Assembly: GCA_964440935.1 (NCBI GenBank)
Contig: CAYTTY010000064.1
Location: forward strand, 1-16,675
Reading direction: 5' to 3'
Length of the DNA stretch: 16,675 nt
Source: WJJR01 sp964440935
GTDB lineage: Bacteria; Zixibacteria; MSB-5A5; WJJR01
In this document: positions 1 to 8,700 of the stretch, piece by piece
Position numbering within the stretch: position 1 is the first letter of the stretch
Layout: the number at the start of each line of letters is the position of its first letter
The notes under the pieces: generated by a model
Told to the model about the DNA's origin: nothing
Seen by the model: only the letters and a program-made list of their open reading frames with translations
The model's database searches: none
Translations under genes and position numbers: made by a program

Positions 1-16
1 AGCTACGGTCCACTGA

Positions 17-52
17 TTACTTATACAAGGTACTTCTGGGACATAACACTAG
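17..52. repeat. Second copy of the MITE end, abutting the first
   Basis: The reverse complement of this stretch matches the left end of the neighbouring element (49-81) at about 25 of 33 positions and shares the same CTAG. Together they make the palindrome at 32-69, whose arms are 19 bp with three mismatches. It looks like the right end of another element of the same family whose left part lies outside the window, inserted head to head. Confidence 0.5.
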
Positions 53-104
53 TGTCGTGTCCCGGAAGTCCGTTAAGTAAGTCTACGCGGCTGATCCCGA
101 GCGT

Positions 105-130
105 GGCATCACCCGCCCTCGGGTGACGCC
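105..130. repeat. Hairpin inside the MITE-like element
   Basis: The arms 105-114 (GGCATCACCC) and 121-130 (GGGTGACGCC) pair with one mismatch around a six-base loop. No T-run follows on either strand, so a rho-independent terminator is not supported. Confidence 0.6.
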
Positions 131-148
131 TTGTCCGGAAAGGAGAAA

Positions 149-174
149 GCGGTCACGCGAGGGCGCGTGACCGC
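149..174. repeat. Perfect 11-bp hairpin inside the MITE-like element
   Basis: GCGGTCACGCG at 149-159 and CGCGTGACCGC at 164-174 are perfect reverse complements around a four-base loop (AGGG). There is no flanking T-run. It is probably part of the folded interior of the small element. Confidence 0.7.
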
Positions 175-221
175 ACTGCGGTCGTGAACAACTTCATTAA
201 CCTACTTCTGGGACACGATAC

Positions 222-253
222 TAGAGCGGTTGTCATTATGAATTTCCGATTGT
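222..253. repeat. Solitary repeat end related to the 9032-9180 element
   Basis: Starting at a TA dinucleotide, this stretch shares AGAGCG, then TTGTCA, then TTCCGATTG in the same spacing as the left end of the element at 9032-9180. The central few bases differ. No matching opposite end is seen to its right, where the dockerin gene lies, so it is probably a truncated or decayed copy. It abuts the CTAG end of the other repeat family. Confidence 0.45.
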
Positions 254-263
254 CGAGGGATCT

Positions 264-2279
264 TTACGGGCACTCAAAATCGTACTCACACGCATCGCAG
301 GGCGGCGCCCCGTTAAAAAACAGGGTACTGATCAGCACGTTGAGATCAACGGCATCGGAGAACGTATCGCAGTTTACATCGCTCCTCGGAGTCGGACACG
401 TTGCATCGTGCGGATCATCCCCGTTGAAGAATAGAGCGGTGATGAGCAAATTCAGGTCGATGGCGTCGAGGACCGCATCGCCATTCATATTACCAGCCAG
501 CGAACAATCGCACAAAACGCCCGCGCCATCGCGCCGGTAGAAGTTCACGCCGCCATCCTCTTCGCCGACGAGCACGTCATCATCGCCGTCGGCATCGATA
601 TCCGCGAACGAAATCGACAGGCGGTAACCATCGTCGTATCCCGGAACGGTATCCGTCAACGCAACCAACGTCAGGGAATCGGGGAATTGTCCCACGGCTG
701 CGGTGTTTCGATAGACCGTGAAACCGAAGTACCGATTGCCGACAATCATGTCTTTGCGGCCATCGTCATCCCAATCGACAATCTGTGGCAACGTCAAATC
801 ACGTGGTTCGCGTTTCAGCAAACGGTTGGTTAACGGCACCAGGTTCGGGTCGGGATTGTTGCCGACGTTTTGATAGAGCAGAACGTTCGCAAATCCGTTG
901 AAATCCCACTCGCCCACGACCAAGTCACGCAAGCCGTCGTTGTTCCAATCCACCGGCCGCGGCGACGCCAACTGATCAACTTGAATGGCGGCCAGTTGGT
1001 CGGTTACCTCCACCGGATCAAAGTTGGTCGGCGATCCTTCGTTACGCCAGAACTCCACCCGGCCGTCGTCGGTACCGATCAGCAGATCCAGATCGCCGTC
1101 GCAATCCCAATCGGTCAAAGCCGGTGCCGATGACAAGCCGACGTCGATACCCTTGTAGAACTCGCTTTGCAATGTGAATTCCGGCGACTGAGGTGTCCCG
1201 GTGTTTTCGAAGAACCACAGACGCCCGTCATCGGCGCCCAGCAGCATGTCAATGTCATCGTCGCCGTCAATGTCGCCCAGCGCCGGAAACGCATAGCTCC
1301 CCAGATCGATGTTATCGACCATGTTCGAGTCGATCACCGTGTAGGATCCGGCGTCACGTTCCAGGTAGAACAGGTTGTGCAGATCTTCATTGCCCGATCC
1401 GACCACCATATCAAGATCGGTATCGTCATCCAGATCACCGAATGCGGTATGGTTGTAGCCGAGCGTTGTAAACGGCAGGTAGTTCTCGGTGATCTTGGTC
1501 AGGTCCGATGCGGTGTCCGAGCCGAGATTCTCGAAGTAATAGATATTCAAATTGAAGATGTCGCCATACAACAAATCAGGATCATCGTCGCTGTCAATAT
1601 CGCCGAATTGAATCGCCGAGAATCCGTGCTGCACTTCGGCCGCCATCGCATCCGGAAAGGCAAACACACTGTCGTAGAAATCGGTCACGAAGGTAAATGA
1701 CGGATTCGCCGAGTCGCCGTCATTGCGATAGAACTCCAACTGCCCTGACTGCGGTCCCCAGAAGAAATCGTAATCGCCGTCGGCGTCGATATCGGTGAAA
1801 TCACCGGTGTTGTTGAACCCGGTACCGAAGTTGCCAAAGAAACTGTCTTCGAGCTTGAAGACTATATCGCCGCCGCTGCTGATGTTCTCGTAAAACGCCG
1901 CCTCGCCGTTCTGCGCATCGCAAAACAGATCGAGATCGCTGTCGGCATCGATATCACACAATGTATGCCACGTTCCGATATCAACGTCGCCCAACCGTTC
2001 CTGGATCGGTGTCCACGCCGGATCAGTTGGTGTCCCGGTGTTTTTCAGGTACGCCAGCTTACCGCGTGTTTCCCCGATGAACAAATCGATCAACCCATCA
2101 CCGTCGAAGTCTTCCAACGATGGTTTGGGTGTATTGATGCCGCCCCAAAACGGGAGCGCCACCGGCTGCCCATCGACAATCACCGGCCATGGTGTCCAAT
2201 CCTTGGTATACTGTGCCGATGCCGCATTATGGGCGAGGATCAGGATGAGTGCACTGAGAATGAGATGTCGTAGTCGCAT
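264..2279 (-). CDS. Secreted FG-GAP/VCBS repeat protein with dockerin-like C terminus
   Basis: From the chosen ATG at 2279 the product is 671 aa. This start is preferred over an in-frame ATG 48 codons upstream because it begins directly with a classical signal peptide (MRLRHLILSALILILAHNAASA, cleaved after ASA). About ten Ca-binding loops of FG-GAP/VCBS type follow (DFDGDGLID, DIDADGDYD, DIDGDDDID, DWDCDGDLD, DWDDDGRKD and others), each before a GxxDGxxxFxxN-like blade strand, so the fold is probably a beta-propeller. Residues about 590-671 hold two dockerin-type F-hand motifs (GNMNGDAVLDAIDLN and SDVNCDTFSDAVDLN), each followed by LLITALFFNG-like helices, with flanking cysteines. No sortase, autotransporter or T9SS sorting motif is obvious. 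It probably acts outside the inner membrane in adhesion or glycan binding; the ligand is unknown. No strong ribosome binding site is visible. Confidence 0.85.
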   Translation of the reverse strand: MRLRHLILSALILILAHNAASAQYTKDWTPWPVIVDGQPVALPFWGGINTPKPSLEDFDGDGLIDLFIGETRGKLAYLKNTGTPTDPAWTPIQERLGDVDIGTWHTLCDIDADSDLDLFCDAQNGEAAFYENISSGGDIVFKLEDSFFGNFGTGFNNTGDFTDIDADGDYDFFWGPQSGQLEFYRNDGDSANPSFTFVTDFYDSVFAFPDAMAAEVQHGFSAIQFGDIDSDDDPDLLYGDIFNLNIYYFENLGSDTASDLTKITENYLPFTTLGYNHTAFGDLDDDTDLDMVVGSGNEDLHNLFYLERDAGSYTVIDSNMVDNIDLGSYAFPALGDIDGDDDIDMLLGADDGRLWFFENTGTPQSPEFTLQSEFYKGIDVGLSSAPALTDWDCDGDLDLLIGTDDGRVEFWRNEGSPTNFDPVEVTDQLAAIQVDQLASPRPVDWNNDGLRDLVVGEWDFNGFANVLLYQNVGNNPDPNLVPLTNRLLKREPRDLTLPQIVDWDDDGRKDMIVGNRYFGFTVYRNTAAVGQFPDSLTLVALTDTVPGYDDGYRLSISFADIDADGDDDVLVGEEDGGVNFYRRDGAGVLCDCSLAGNMNGDAVLDAIDLNLLITALFFNGDDPHDATCPTPRSDVNCDTFSDAVDLNVLISTLFFNGAPPCDACEYDFECP

Positions 2280-2428
2280 GACAAAGTCGGCAGTGATCCA
2301 CGGGGACGATATAAAGCTACTAAAATTCTCCATTTTGTCAATATCGGCGGGCACTGCTCCTGCCTCAGCCGCATCAATCGACAACGATTTCACCCTGATA
2401 AGGTTCCAGTTCATGGCGTCCAAGGTTG

Positions 2429-2473
2429 CCCACCCTCATCTGGGCCGACGATGGAGGCGCAGATGAGGGTGGG
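2429..2473. repeat. Perfect 14-bp inverted repeat upstream of gdhA
   Basis: CCCACCCTCATCTG (2429-2442) and CAGATGAGGGTGGG (2460-2473) are exact reverse complements with a 17-base spacer. Weaker similarity continues a few bases on either side. The right arm runs into GGGACACGATAC (2471-2482), which is identical to bases 210-221 at the end of the first repeat family. It may therefore be a relic of a similar small element, or an operator or hairpin in the divergent promoter region. Confidence 0.65.
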
Positions 2474-2560
2474 ACACGATACGAGCGAATACGCCCCATC
2501 GAAGAGTGGGCGTCCCTTGACACAGATCGCGTCCCCCTGTCAGAATCGGAGGTTCGCGCC

Positions 2561-2590
2561 TTGACTAACCCTCGCTTCCCCTCGTATATC
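2561..2590 (+). promoter_or_regulatory. Putative sigma70-type promoter of gdhA
   Basis: TTGACT (2561-2566), an 18-base spacer and TATATC (2585-2590) resemble -35 and -10 boxes. They would start transcription near 2597, about 40 bases before the gdhA ATG. A second TTGACA at 2517-2522 has only a poor -10 (TCAGAA) at 17-base spacing. Prediction by eye only. Confidence 0.4.
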
Positions 2591-2638
2591 CGCCGAGCGT
2601 ACCGGTGGAAAACGGTCGCCTTCTGAAGGAGCGGTGAA

Positions 2639-3925
2639 ATGGAAAAGCCAGCGTTCAACCCATTTGTCATGGCCCAGTCGCAATTCGACAAGGCGGCCGA
2701 GATCCTCGAATTGGATGACGCCGCCCGCAGCCTCCTGCGCGAGCCTCTCAGAGAATATCATTTTAGTATTCCGGTTCGGATGGACGATGGCACTCGCCGT
2801 GTCTTCCGCGGCTTCCGGGTCCAGCACAACGACGCCCGCGGGCCGGGCAAGGGCGGCATCCGTTTTCACCCGCAGGAGACGATCGACACCGTTCGCGCTC
2901 TGGCCATGTGGATGAGCTGGAAATGCGCCACGGTCGACATTCCCCTCGGCGGCAGTAAAGGCGGTGTGATTTGTGATCCACATAACTTAAGCGACCATGA
3001 ACAGGAGCAGATCTGCCGGGGCTACGTGCGCCAGCTCGCTCGTGATGTCGGTCCATTGATCGACGTGCCTGCTCCTGATGTCATGACCAGCGCCCAGCAC
3101 ATGCTGTGGATGCTCGACGAATACGAGGTCATTCGCGGCGAACGGTTGCCTGGGTTCATCACCGGCAAGCCGGTCGGCATGGGTGGTTCGCTCGGACGTA
3201 CCGAGGCCACCGGGTTCGGCGTCGTCTTCACCATTCGCGAAGCGCTCAAAGCGCTCGGCAAACGTCCCGAAGACACACTGGCCAGTGTGCAGGGCTTCGG
3301 CAACGTCGCTCAGCACGCCATCCAGCTCTACAATCAAATCGGCGGCACCGTGATCTGTGTCTCCTGTTGGGATCAAAAAGAGTCGACGTCGTACTGCTAT
3401 ATCAAGAAAGATGGGATTGACTACGAGCAACTACGCAGTATCACCGACCGCTTCGGGGGGATCGACAAAGGCAAGGCGCACGATCTGGGTTATGATGTCC
3501 AGCCCGGCGAGAATTGGTTGTCACAGGAAGTGGATATCCTCATTCCGGCGGCGCTCGAACACCAATTGACCGGTGAGAACGTTGACCGCATACACGAACG
3601 GGTGGTTCTGGTGGCCGAAGGGGCCAACGGACCGACGACACCGGAAGCCGACCGCGTGTTGGCGTCGCACAATATCTACATGCTGCCCGATCTGTTGGCC
3701 AATGCCGGCGGCGTGACGTGCAGCTATTTCGAACAAGTGCAGAGCAACGGCAATTACTTTTGGGAAAAGGACGACGTCCTCAGCCGGCTCGATCTCAAGA
3801 TGACCGCCGCGTTTCAAGCGGTCGCCAATATGGCCAAGAGGCGCAATTTGTACATGCGCGATGCGGCGTACTGCATTGCCATCAATCGCGTCGCCCAGGC
3901 CAGCCGTGATCGTGGCTGGGTGTGA
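2639..3925 (+). CDS. gdhA: Glutamate dehydrogenase (Glu/Leu/Phe/Val dehydrogenase family)
   Basis: The 428-aa product has the usual length of hexameric glutamate dehydrogenases, which interconvert glutamate and 2-oxoglutarate plus ammonium with NAD(P). Visible family marks are KGGIRFHP (substrate-binding K71), WKCATVD (K95), the catalytic GGSKGG lysine (K107), PAPDVMT (catalytic D147), GSLGRTEATGFGV, and the Rossmann glycine motif GFGNVA at 219-224. The end of the second Rossmann strand reads VSCWDQKEST rather than the common VSDxxGG, so the cofactor cannot be read with certainty. The start is set by a clear Shine-Dalgarno AAGGAG about eight bases before the ATG. Two PPDK-N-like genes follow on the same strand after 77 bases, so co-transcription is possible. 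A strong palindrome lies in that gap. Confidence 0.95.
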   Translation: MEKPAFNPFVMAQSQFDKAAEILELDDAARSLLREPLREYHFSIPVRMDDGTRRVFRGFRVQHNDARGPGKGGIRFHPQETIDTVRALAMWMSWKCATVDIPLGGSKGGVICDPHNLSDHEQEQICRGYVRQLARDVGPLIDVPAPDVMTSAQHMLWMLDEYEVIRGERLPGFITGKPVGMGGSLGRTEATGFGVVFTIREALKALGKRPEDTLASVQGFGNVAQHAIQLYNQIGGTVICVSCWDQKESTSYCYIKKDGIDYEQLRSITDRFGGIDKGKAHDLGYDVQPGENWLSQEVDILIPAALEHQLTGENVDRIHERVVLVAEGANGPTTPEADRVLASHNIYMLPDLLANAGGVTCSYFEQVQSNGNYFWEKDDVLSRLDLKMTAAFQAVANMAKRRNLYMRDAAYCIAINRVAQASRDRGWV

Positions 3926-3985
3926 TGACGGTCACACGTCCCGAACAATTCTCGGCGCGGCTGTCCTGACGGTCAGGACAGCCGC
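3920..3985 (+). promoter_or_regulatory. Paired palindromes between gdhA and the PPDK-N genes
   Basis: Bases 3957-3985 form an almost uninterrupted palindrome: GCGGCTGTCCTGAC, one central G, then its exact complement. A smaller dyad, GTGTGA (3920-3925) with TCACAC (3932-3937), overlaps the gdhA stop. Both have the same 9-bp core TGACGGTCA, at 3926-3934 and 3967-3975, with centres 41 bp apart (about four helical turns). No T-run follows the large stem. It could be an attenuating or protective mRNA hairpin, a factor-dependent terminator, or a pair of operator sites. Confidence 0.5.
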
Positions 3986-4002
3986 TGCCCGATGGATTTG
4001 GC

Positions 4003-5757
4003 ATGTCTGACATTCACCCCAGCGGCACCGAGCCCGACATTCCTCAATTCGACCGTCACTTCTTCGACGGTAAGCAGCAATTTACGCGCATCGGCACCGG
4101 CAGCATCGGTGGCAAGGCCAAAGGACTGGCATCCATCCACAATGCTCTGCGCGCGTACTTTGACGCGAACCCGGTGCCGGGCGTGACCGTAAACATCCCA
4201 ACGCTGACCGTCATTGGCACCGATGTCTTCGAACAGTTTATCAAAGACAATGATCTCTATGATGTTGCCCATTCCGATATGCGCGACGATGAAATCGCGC
4301 TCGAATTTCAGCAGGCCGAGCTCCCGGTGCTGGTGGTCGGCGATCTTCGTGCACTGATCTCCCAAGTGAAGACGCCGCTGGCCATCCGCTCGTCGAGTTA
4401 TCTCGAAGATGCGATGTACCAGCCATTCGCGAGCGTCTATACCACGAAGATGATCCCGAACAATCAGTCCGACGTGAACACCCGCTTCAAGCGGCTGATC
4501 GAGGCGATCAAATTTACGTATGCGTCCACCTATTTTCGGAACGCGAAGAACTACATCCGCGCCACCGACTACACCACCGACGACGAACGCATGGCGGTCA
4601 TCATTCAGGAAAGCGTTGGCCTGCGTCATGCCGATCGTCACTATCCGCACATATCCGGCGTCGCGCGTTCCTTCAACTTCTATCCGATGGGTCATGCCAC
4701 GCCTGAGGACGGTGTGGTCGATCTGGCGTTGGGTCTCGGACGGGTCATTGTCGATGAGGGTCAGTCGTGGACGTACTCCCCGGCATATCCTCGTGCCAAT
4801 CCCCCGTACAACTCGCCTAGCGATCTGGTTAACCAGACACAGAACCAGTATTGGGCGGTCAATATGGGTGCGCCCCCACCGTATGACCCCATTCGTGATA
4901 CCGAGTACCTGGAGAAGTACTCTCTGGCCGACGCCGAAGCCGACGGTGTCTTGCGGCATCTGGCATCGACATACAATGTGCAGGACGATCGCATTGAGAT
5001 CGGCACCGGTTCTCCCGGTCCGCGCATCCTGAACTTCGCACCGATCTTGAATACCGAAGTCGTTCCGCTGAACAGAGTGGTTACAGATGTACTGAAGCTA
5101 TCCGAGGATCAGCTCGGCCATCCGGTTGAAATCGAATTCGCGCTGACCTTGAATCCAGAACGCGCCGTTCCGGCGCGCTTCGGATTCCTGCAGGTGCGTC
5201 CGATGGTTGTGTCGACCGATCCGGTCAATATCCACCCGTCGGAAATGCAGGGAGACAGTGTTCTGGTCGCCGCCGAGAGTGTACTGGGCAACGGTGAAGT
5301 CGAGAAGATCCGCGATATCATCTATGTCAAACCCGAGGCGTTTTCGCCGATGCAGACGCGGCGCATCGCCTATGAAATTGAGCAGTTCAACCGTGGGTTG
5401 TTGACACGCAAGCGCCCGTATCTGCTGATCGGATTCGGGCGGTGGGGAAGTTCCGATCCGTCGCTTGGTATCCCCGTCAATTTCGGCCAGATCTCGGGCG
5501 CCAAGGTCATCGTGGAAACGACCTTACCGGAATTGATGGTGACCCTCAGCCAGGGATCGCACTTCTTTCACAATATCACCAGCTTTCAGATATTGTATTT
5601 CTCGATTCCCTACACCGATCCCCGTAAAATAGACTGGGAGTGGTTACTGGCGCAGGAGGCTGCTCACGAAACGCAGTATGTGAGTTGGGTCGAGTTGGAT
5701 GCGCCATTGACCGTGCGTGTGGATGGACGATCGGGACGCGGGGTGATCCGACGATGA
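4003..5757 (+). CDS. PEP/pyruvate-binding (PPDK N-terminal) domain protein, short paralogue
   Basis: This 584-aa protein carries the ATP-grasp-like nucleotide-binding domain of pyruvate phosphate dikinase and PEP synthase. Visible motifs are GTGSIGGKAKGL (32-42), PLAIRSSSYLEDAM (125-138), MAVIIQES (197-204) and the terminal FGFLQVRPM (393-401). The region where PPDK and PpsA have the phosphohistidine swivel domain (GGxTSHAA) and the PEP TIM barrel is replaced by a domain of about 150 aa with LIGFGRWGSSDPSLGI (475-490) and QGSHFFHN (517-524). The same domain is found in the next gene product. It is therefore unlikely to be a complete PEP synthase; ATP binding or hydrolysis is plausible, but the acceptor is unknown. 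The start lacks a good Shine-Dalgarno and was chosen as the first ATG before the conserved region. Its stop overlaps the next start (ATGA). Confidence 0.85.
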   Translation: MSDIHPSGTEPDIPQFDRHFFDGKQQFTRIGTGSIGGKAKGLASIHNALRAYFDANPVPGVTVNIPTLTVIGTDVFEQFIKDNDLYDVAHSDMRDDEIALEFQQAELPVLVVGDLRALISQVKTPLAIRSSSYLEDAMYQPFASVYTTKMIPNNQSDVNTRFKRLIEAIKFTYASTYFRNAKNYIRATDYTTDDERMAVIIQESVGLRHADRHYPHISGVARSFNFYPMGHATPEDGVVDLALGLGRVIVDEGQSWTYSPAYPRANPPYNSPSDLVNQTQNQYWAVNMGAPPPYDPIRDTEYLEKYSLADAEADGVLRHLASTYNVQDDRIEIGTGSPGPRILNFAPILNTEVVPLNRVVTDVLKLSEDQLGHPVEIEFALTLNPERAVPARFGFLQVRPMVVSTDPVNIHPSEMQGDSVLVAAESVLGNGEVEKIRDIIYVKPEAFSPMQTRRIAYEIEQFNRGLLTRKRPYLLIGFGRWGSSDPSLGIPVNFGQISGAKVIVETTLPELMVTLSQGSHFFHNITSFQILYFSIPYTDPRKIDWEWLLAQEAAHETQYVSWVELDAPLTVRVDGRSGRGVIRR

Positions 5758-8700
5758 CGGAAGACAAAGCACCAATTGAACAATTGCTGACCTCGCTGCA
5801 TGAACGCGCGAAAGAACTGAATTGCATCTACGCGATCGAGGAGATTCTCAGCGATCCCGACGCCGATCACGCCCAAATCTGCCAAGAGGTCGTGGAGGCG
5901 ATCCCGCCGGGCTGGCAGTATCCCGAAATTTGCCGCGCCCGCATCGAATTGTATGGCGACCGGTATCTGTCCCCCGGTTTTGAAGAATCACCATACGTCC
6001 AGCACGCCGACATTGTCGTCCAGGGGCACATGTCCGGACGGATTAGTGTCTTCTATATTTTAGAAACACCGCATGGACCGGAAGGACCATTTTTACCCGA
6101 AGAGAACCGTCTCATCGGCAGTATTGCGGATCGACTGGGGCACTACTTCACCTATCAACAATTGCGGCGGTTGGCACATGACGTTGAAGCGGCGCGGGAG
6201 GACATCTACTCACGGACGAAGGGGGAATGGCGGGTTGTCCTGGAATTGCTCCGGCAAACCGACACCGATCTCTTCACGCGCATTTCGCACAAGATGCTCA
6301 ATCACCTTTGTTACAGCGGTGTGCCCGGCGCCCAACGGTTGCTCCGGATCTACCATCCCGATATGTCGACTTTCGAGACGGAAGTCGACAGCGATCCGAA
6401 TCGACCTCACCGGGGCCCCACTTCCCGTGTCACCGCCGATGCCAGTGCGGACGTGTTTGCGCTCGCATCGGAGCACTTGCCTGACGAGGAAATCCTGTCG
6501 CACCTGCAACGCTGGATTCAGGAAGACAAGCTGAGTTTTCTCGCTTTGGTGGTCGACCGGCACGTGCCGCTGGTGCAGGCTGCGGATGCGATTCGTCGTT
6601 ATCACCTGCTTGCTCCGAAGCATGTCACAGCCACCCAGTCGCCGGCGATGCGCGGCATCGAGGTGGCGCTGACGCGGCGCTTCCTGTCCGATCAGGTGGA
6701 CTATATTAATAGCGCCAAGCAATTCATCAATCTCGACGATTTCTATCAGTTGCTTGACCACTTGATCTACTCGAACGAGAGTCATGGACGGCTTGGTGGC
6801 AAGAGTGCCGGCATGTATCTGGCGAGCAAAATCCTGCAGAAATCCGAAGACTCAGACGGATTGCTGGAATCGGTGCGCATTCCCAAGACCTGGTATGTGA
6901 CCTCCGACATTCTGCTCCACACGATGCATTTCAATGATCTGGACGATGTCGTCGAGCAGAAATACAAACCGATTGAGCAGGTTCGGCAGGAGTATCCGCA
7001 CGTGGTGCAGATGTTTAAGCGGTCGCGGATACCGTCGGAGATTGCCAAAGCGCTGTCGGTGGCGCTCGATGATTTCGGCGACGTCCCGATTATCGTTCGC
7101 AGTTCGAGCCTTCTCGAAGATCGCATGGGCGCGGCCTTTTCCGGCAAGTACAAGAGCCTGTTTTTGGCGAATCAGGGAACGAAGGAGCAGCGTCTTGAAG
7201 CACTCTGCGATGCGATTGTCGAGGTGTATGCGTCGACATTCAGCCCGGACCCGATTGAGTATCGCACCGAACGCGGACTGATCGACTTCGGTGAAGAAAT
7301 GGGGATCATGATTCAGGAGGTGGTCGGCACCCGCATCGGATCGTACTTTCTTCCGTCGTTCGCCGGTGTTGCATTCAGCCGCAATGAGTTTCGCTGGTCG
7401 CCGCGCATTAAGCGCCATGATGGGTTAGTGCGCATGGTTCCCGGCCTCGGTACCCGGGCGGTGGATCGCCTCAGCGATGACTATCCGGTTCTGATCGCCC
7501 CGGGCCAGCCCTCGCTGCGGGTAAACGCTACGGTAGACGAAACGATTCGGTATGCACCGCACTATATCGATGTCATCAATCTCGAAAAGAACCGTTTTGA
7601 AACGACAACGGTCAAAGAACTACTGACCAAACACGGTGATGATATCCCGGGTGTCCGGCGCATAATTTCGGTTTTACGCGACGGGCAAATGTTGCAAAAA
7701 CCCGGTTTCGACACGGATTTCGAGTCGGATGAATTGGTCGTCACCTTCAATGGACTGGTCAATGAGACGCCGTTCGTGCGCCAGGTGAAGTGCATTCTTC
7801 AACTGCTCGAAGAGAACCTGAAGACCCCGGTGGACATCGAATTCGCGCATGACGGTACTCACTTCTACTTGCTGCAGTGCCGTCCGCAAAGCCACTCCGA
7901 CGTCTTCGCGCCGGCCCCGATCCCGAAGAACATTCCGGAGAACCAGCTGCTGTTTACGGCCAATCGCTATATCTCCAACGGGCGTGCAACCGACATCACC
8001 CACATCGTGTACATCGATGCCGCCAAGTACGCCGAGCTGCCGGAGCGTTCCGATTTGTTGACGGTGGGCAAAGTGGTGGGACGACTGAATGATATTCTGC
8101 CCAAACGGCGATTCGTTCTGATCGGTCCCGGACGGTGGGGAAGCCGCGGGGATATCAAACTCGGCGTCAGTGTCACCTATTCGGAAATCAACAACACCGC
8201 GGCGCTGATCGAAGTGGCCCGGAAAACCGGTAACTACGTGCCCGATTTGTCGTTCGGCACGCATTTCTTTCAAGATCTGGTCGAGGCCCGCATTCTCTAT
8301 CTGCCGTTGTATCCCGACGACGGTGGGGTCACGTTCAATGAGGATTTTCTGCTGAAGTCGCCCAATATTCTCGGCGATGTCTTACCCGAGTATTCTCATC
8401 TGGCCGAGACGATCCGATTGATCGATATTCCCCAGACGACCGATGGTTTACATATGCGGCTGTTGATGAATGCCGACCTGAAGGAAGGGGTCGGGATTCT
8501 GTCGGAGCCGCAGCAACTCGAAGTGCCGGCATTTGAACCGCCGGAGGACGATATCCAGACACCGCCTGACACCCATTGGCGCTGGCGCATGCAGATGTGC
8601 CAACGGATTGCCGAACAGATGGACCCCGAACGCTTCGGGGTGGTGGCCTGCTATGTGATCGGCAGCACGAAAAACGCCAGTGCCGGGCCCGGCAGTGATA

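Larger units (their letters stand above)
49..224. mobile_element. MITE-like element, 33-bp terminal inverted repeats
   Basis: Bases 49-81 and the reverse complement of 192-224 match at 27 of 33 positions. Both ends begin with CTAG followed by T(G/A)TCGTGTCCC. The outer CTAG (or the TA inside it) is present on both sides, consistent with a TA or CTAG target duplication. The interior carries two hairpins (105-130, 149-174) and no ORF of its own. The size (176 bp) and structure fit a non-autonomous MITE. No transposase is visible in the window, so the mobilising family is unknown. IS630/Tc1-type is only suggested by the TA flank. Confidence 0.6.
1..263. other. Gene-free interval of MITE-like repeat ends
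   Basis: I see no convincing gene here. The open frame starting at 184 on the plus strand is mostly the antisense of the dockerin gene. The interval is instead packed with inverted repeats: a near-perfect palindrome at 32-69, hairpins at 105-130 and 149-174, and a further repeat end at 222-253 just downstream of the minus-strand gene stop. The repeat units are described in their own entries. It reads as an insertion hot spot for small non-autonomous elements. Confidence 0.6.
2280..2638. other. Intergenic region between divergent genes
   Basis: This separates the leftward dockerin-protein gene from the rightward gdhA. It contains the long inverted repeat at 2429-2473 and the gdhA promoter candidate. 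On the minus strand a TTGACA lies at 2341-2336, but I see no good -10 element at proper spacing before the 2279 start. No convincing small gene is present. Confidence 0.6.

Noticed and set aside
1..263. CRISPR array or tRNA
   Set aside because: The repeats are inverted transposon-type ends of unequal spacing, and no cloverleaf fold is seen.
184..540. 118-aa plus-strand open frame
   Set aside because: Most of it is antisense to the dockerin region, it starts in repeat DNA and has no family resemblance.
2336..2341. TTGACA on the minus strand as -35 of the dockerin gene
   Set aside because: The nearest TATA-like sequence is about 20 bases away, too far for a normal promoter.
2280..2423. 48-codon N-terminal extension of the FG-GAP protein
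   Set aside because: The signal peptide begins at the internal Met encoded at 2279, so the extension would block secretion.
3973..4959. 328-aa minus-strand open frame
   Set aside because: It is antisense to the strongly supported PPDK-N gene and shows no domain.
5640..5753. N-terminal extension of the large fusion protein from 5640
   Set aside because: It overlaps 118 bases of the upstream gene and adds no recognisable sequence; the ATGA overlap start is better.
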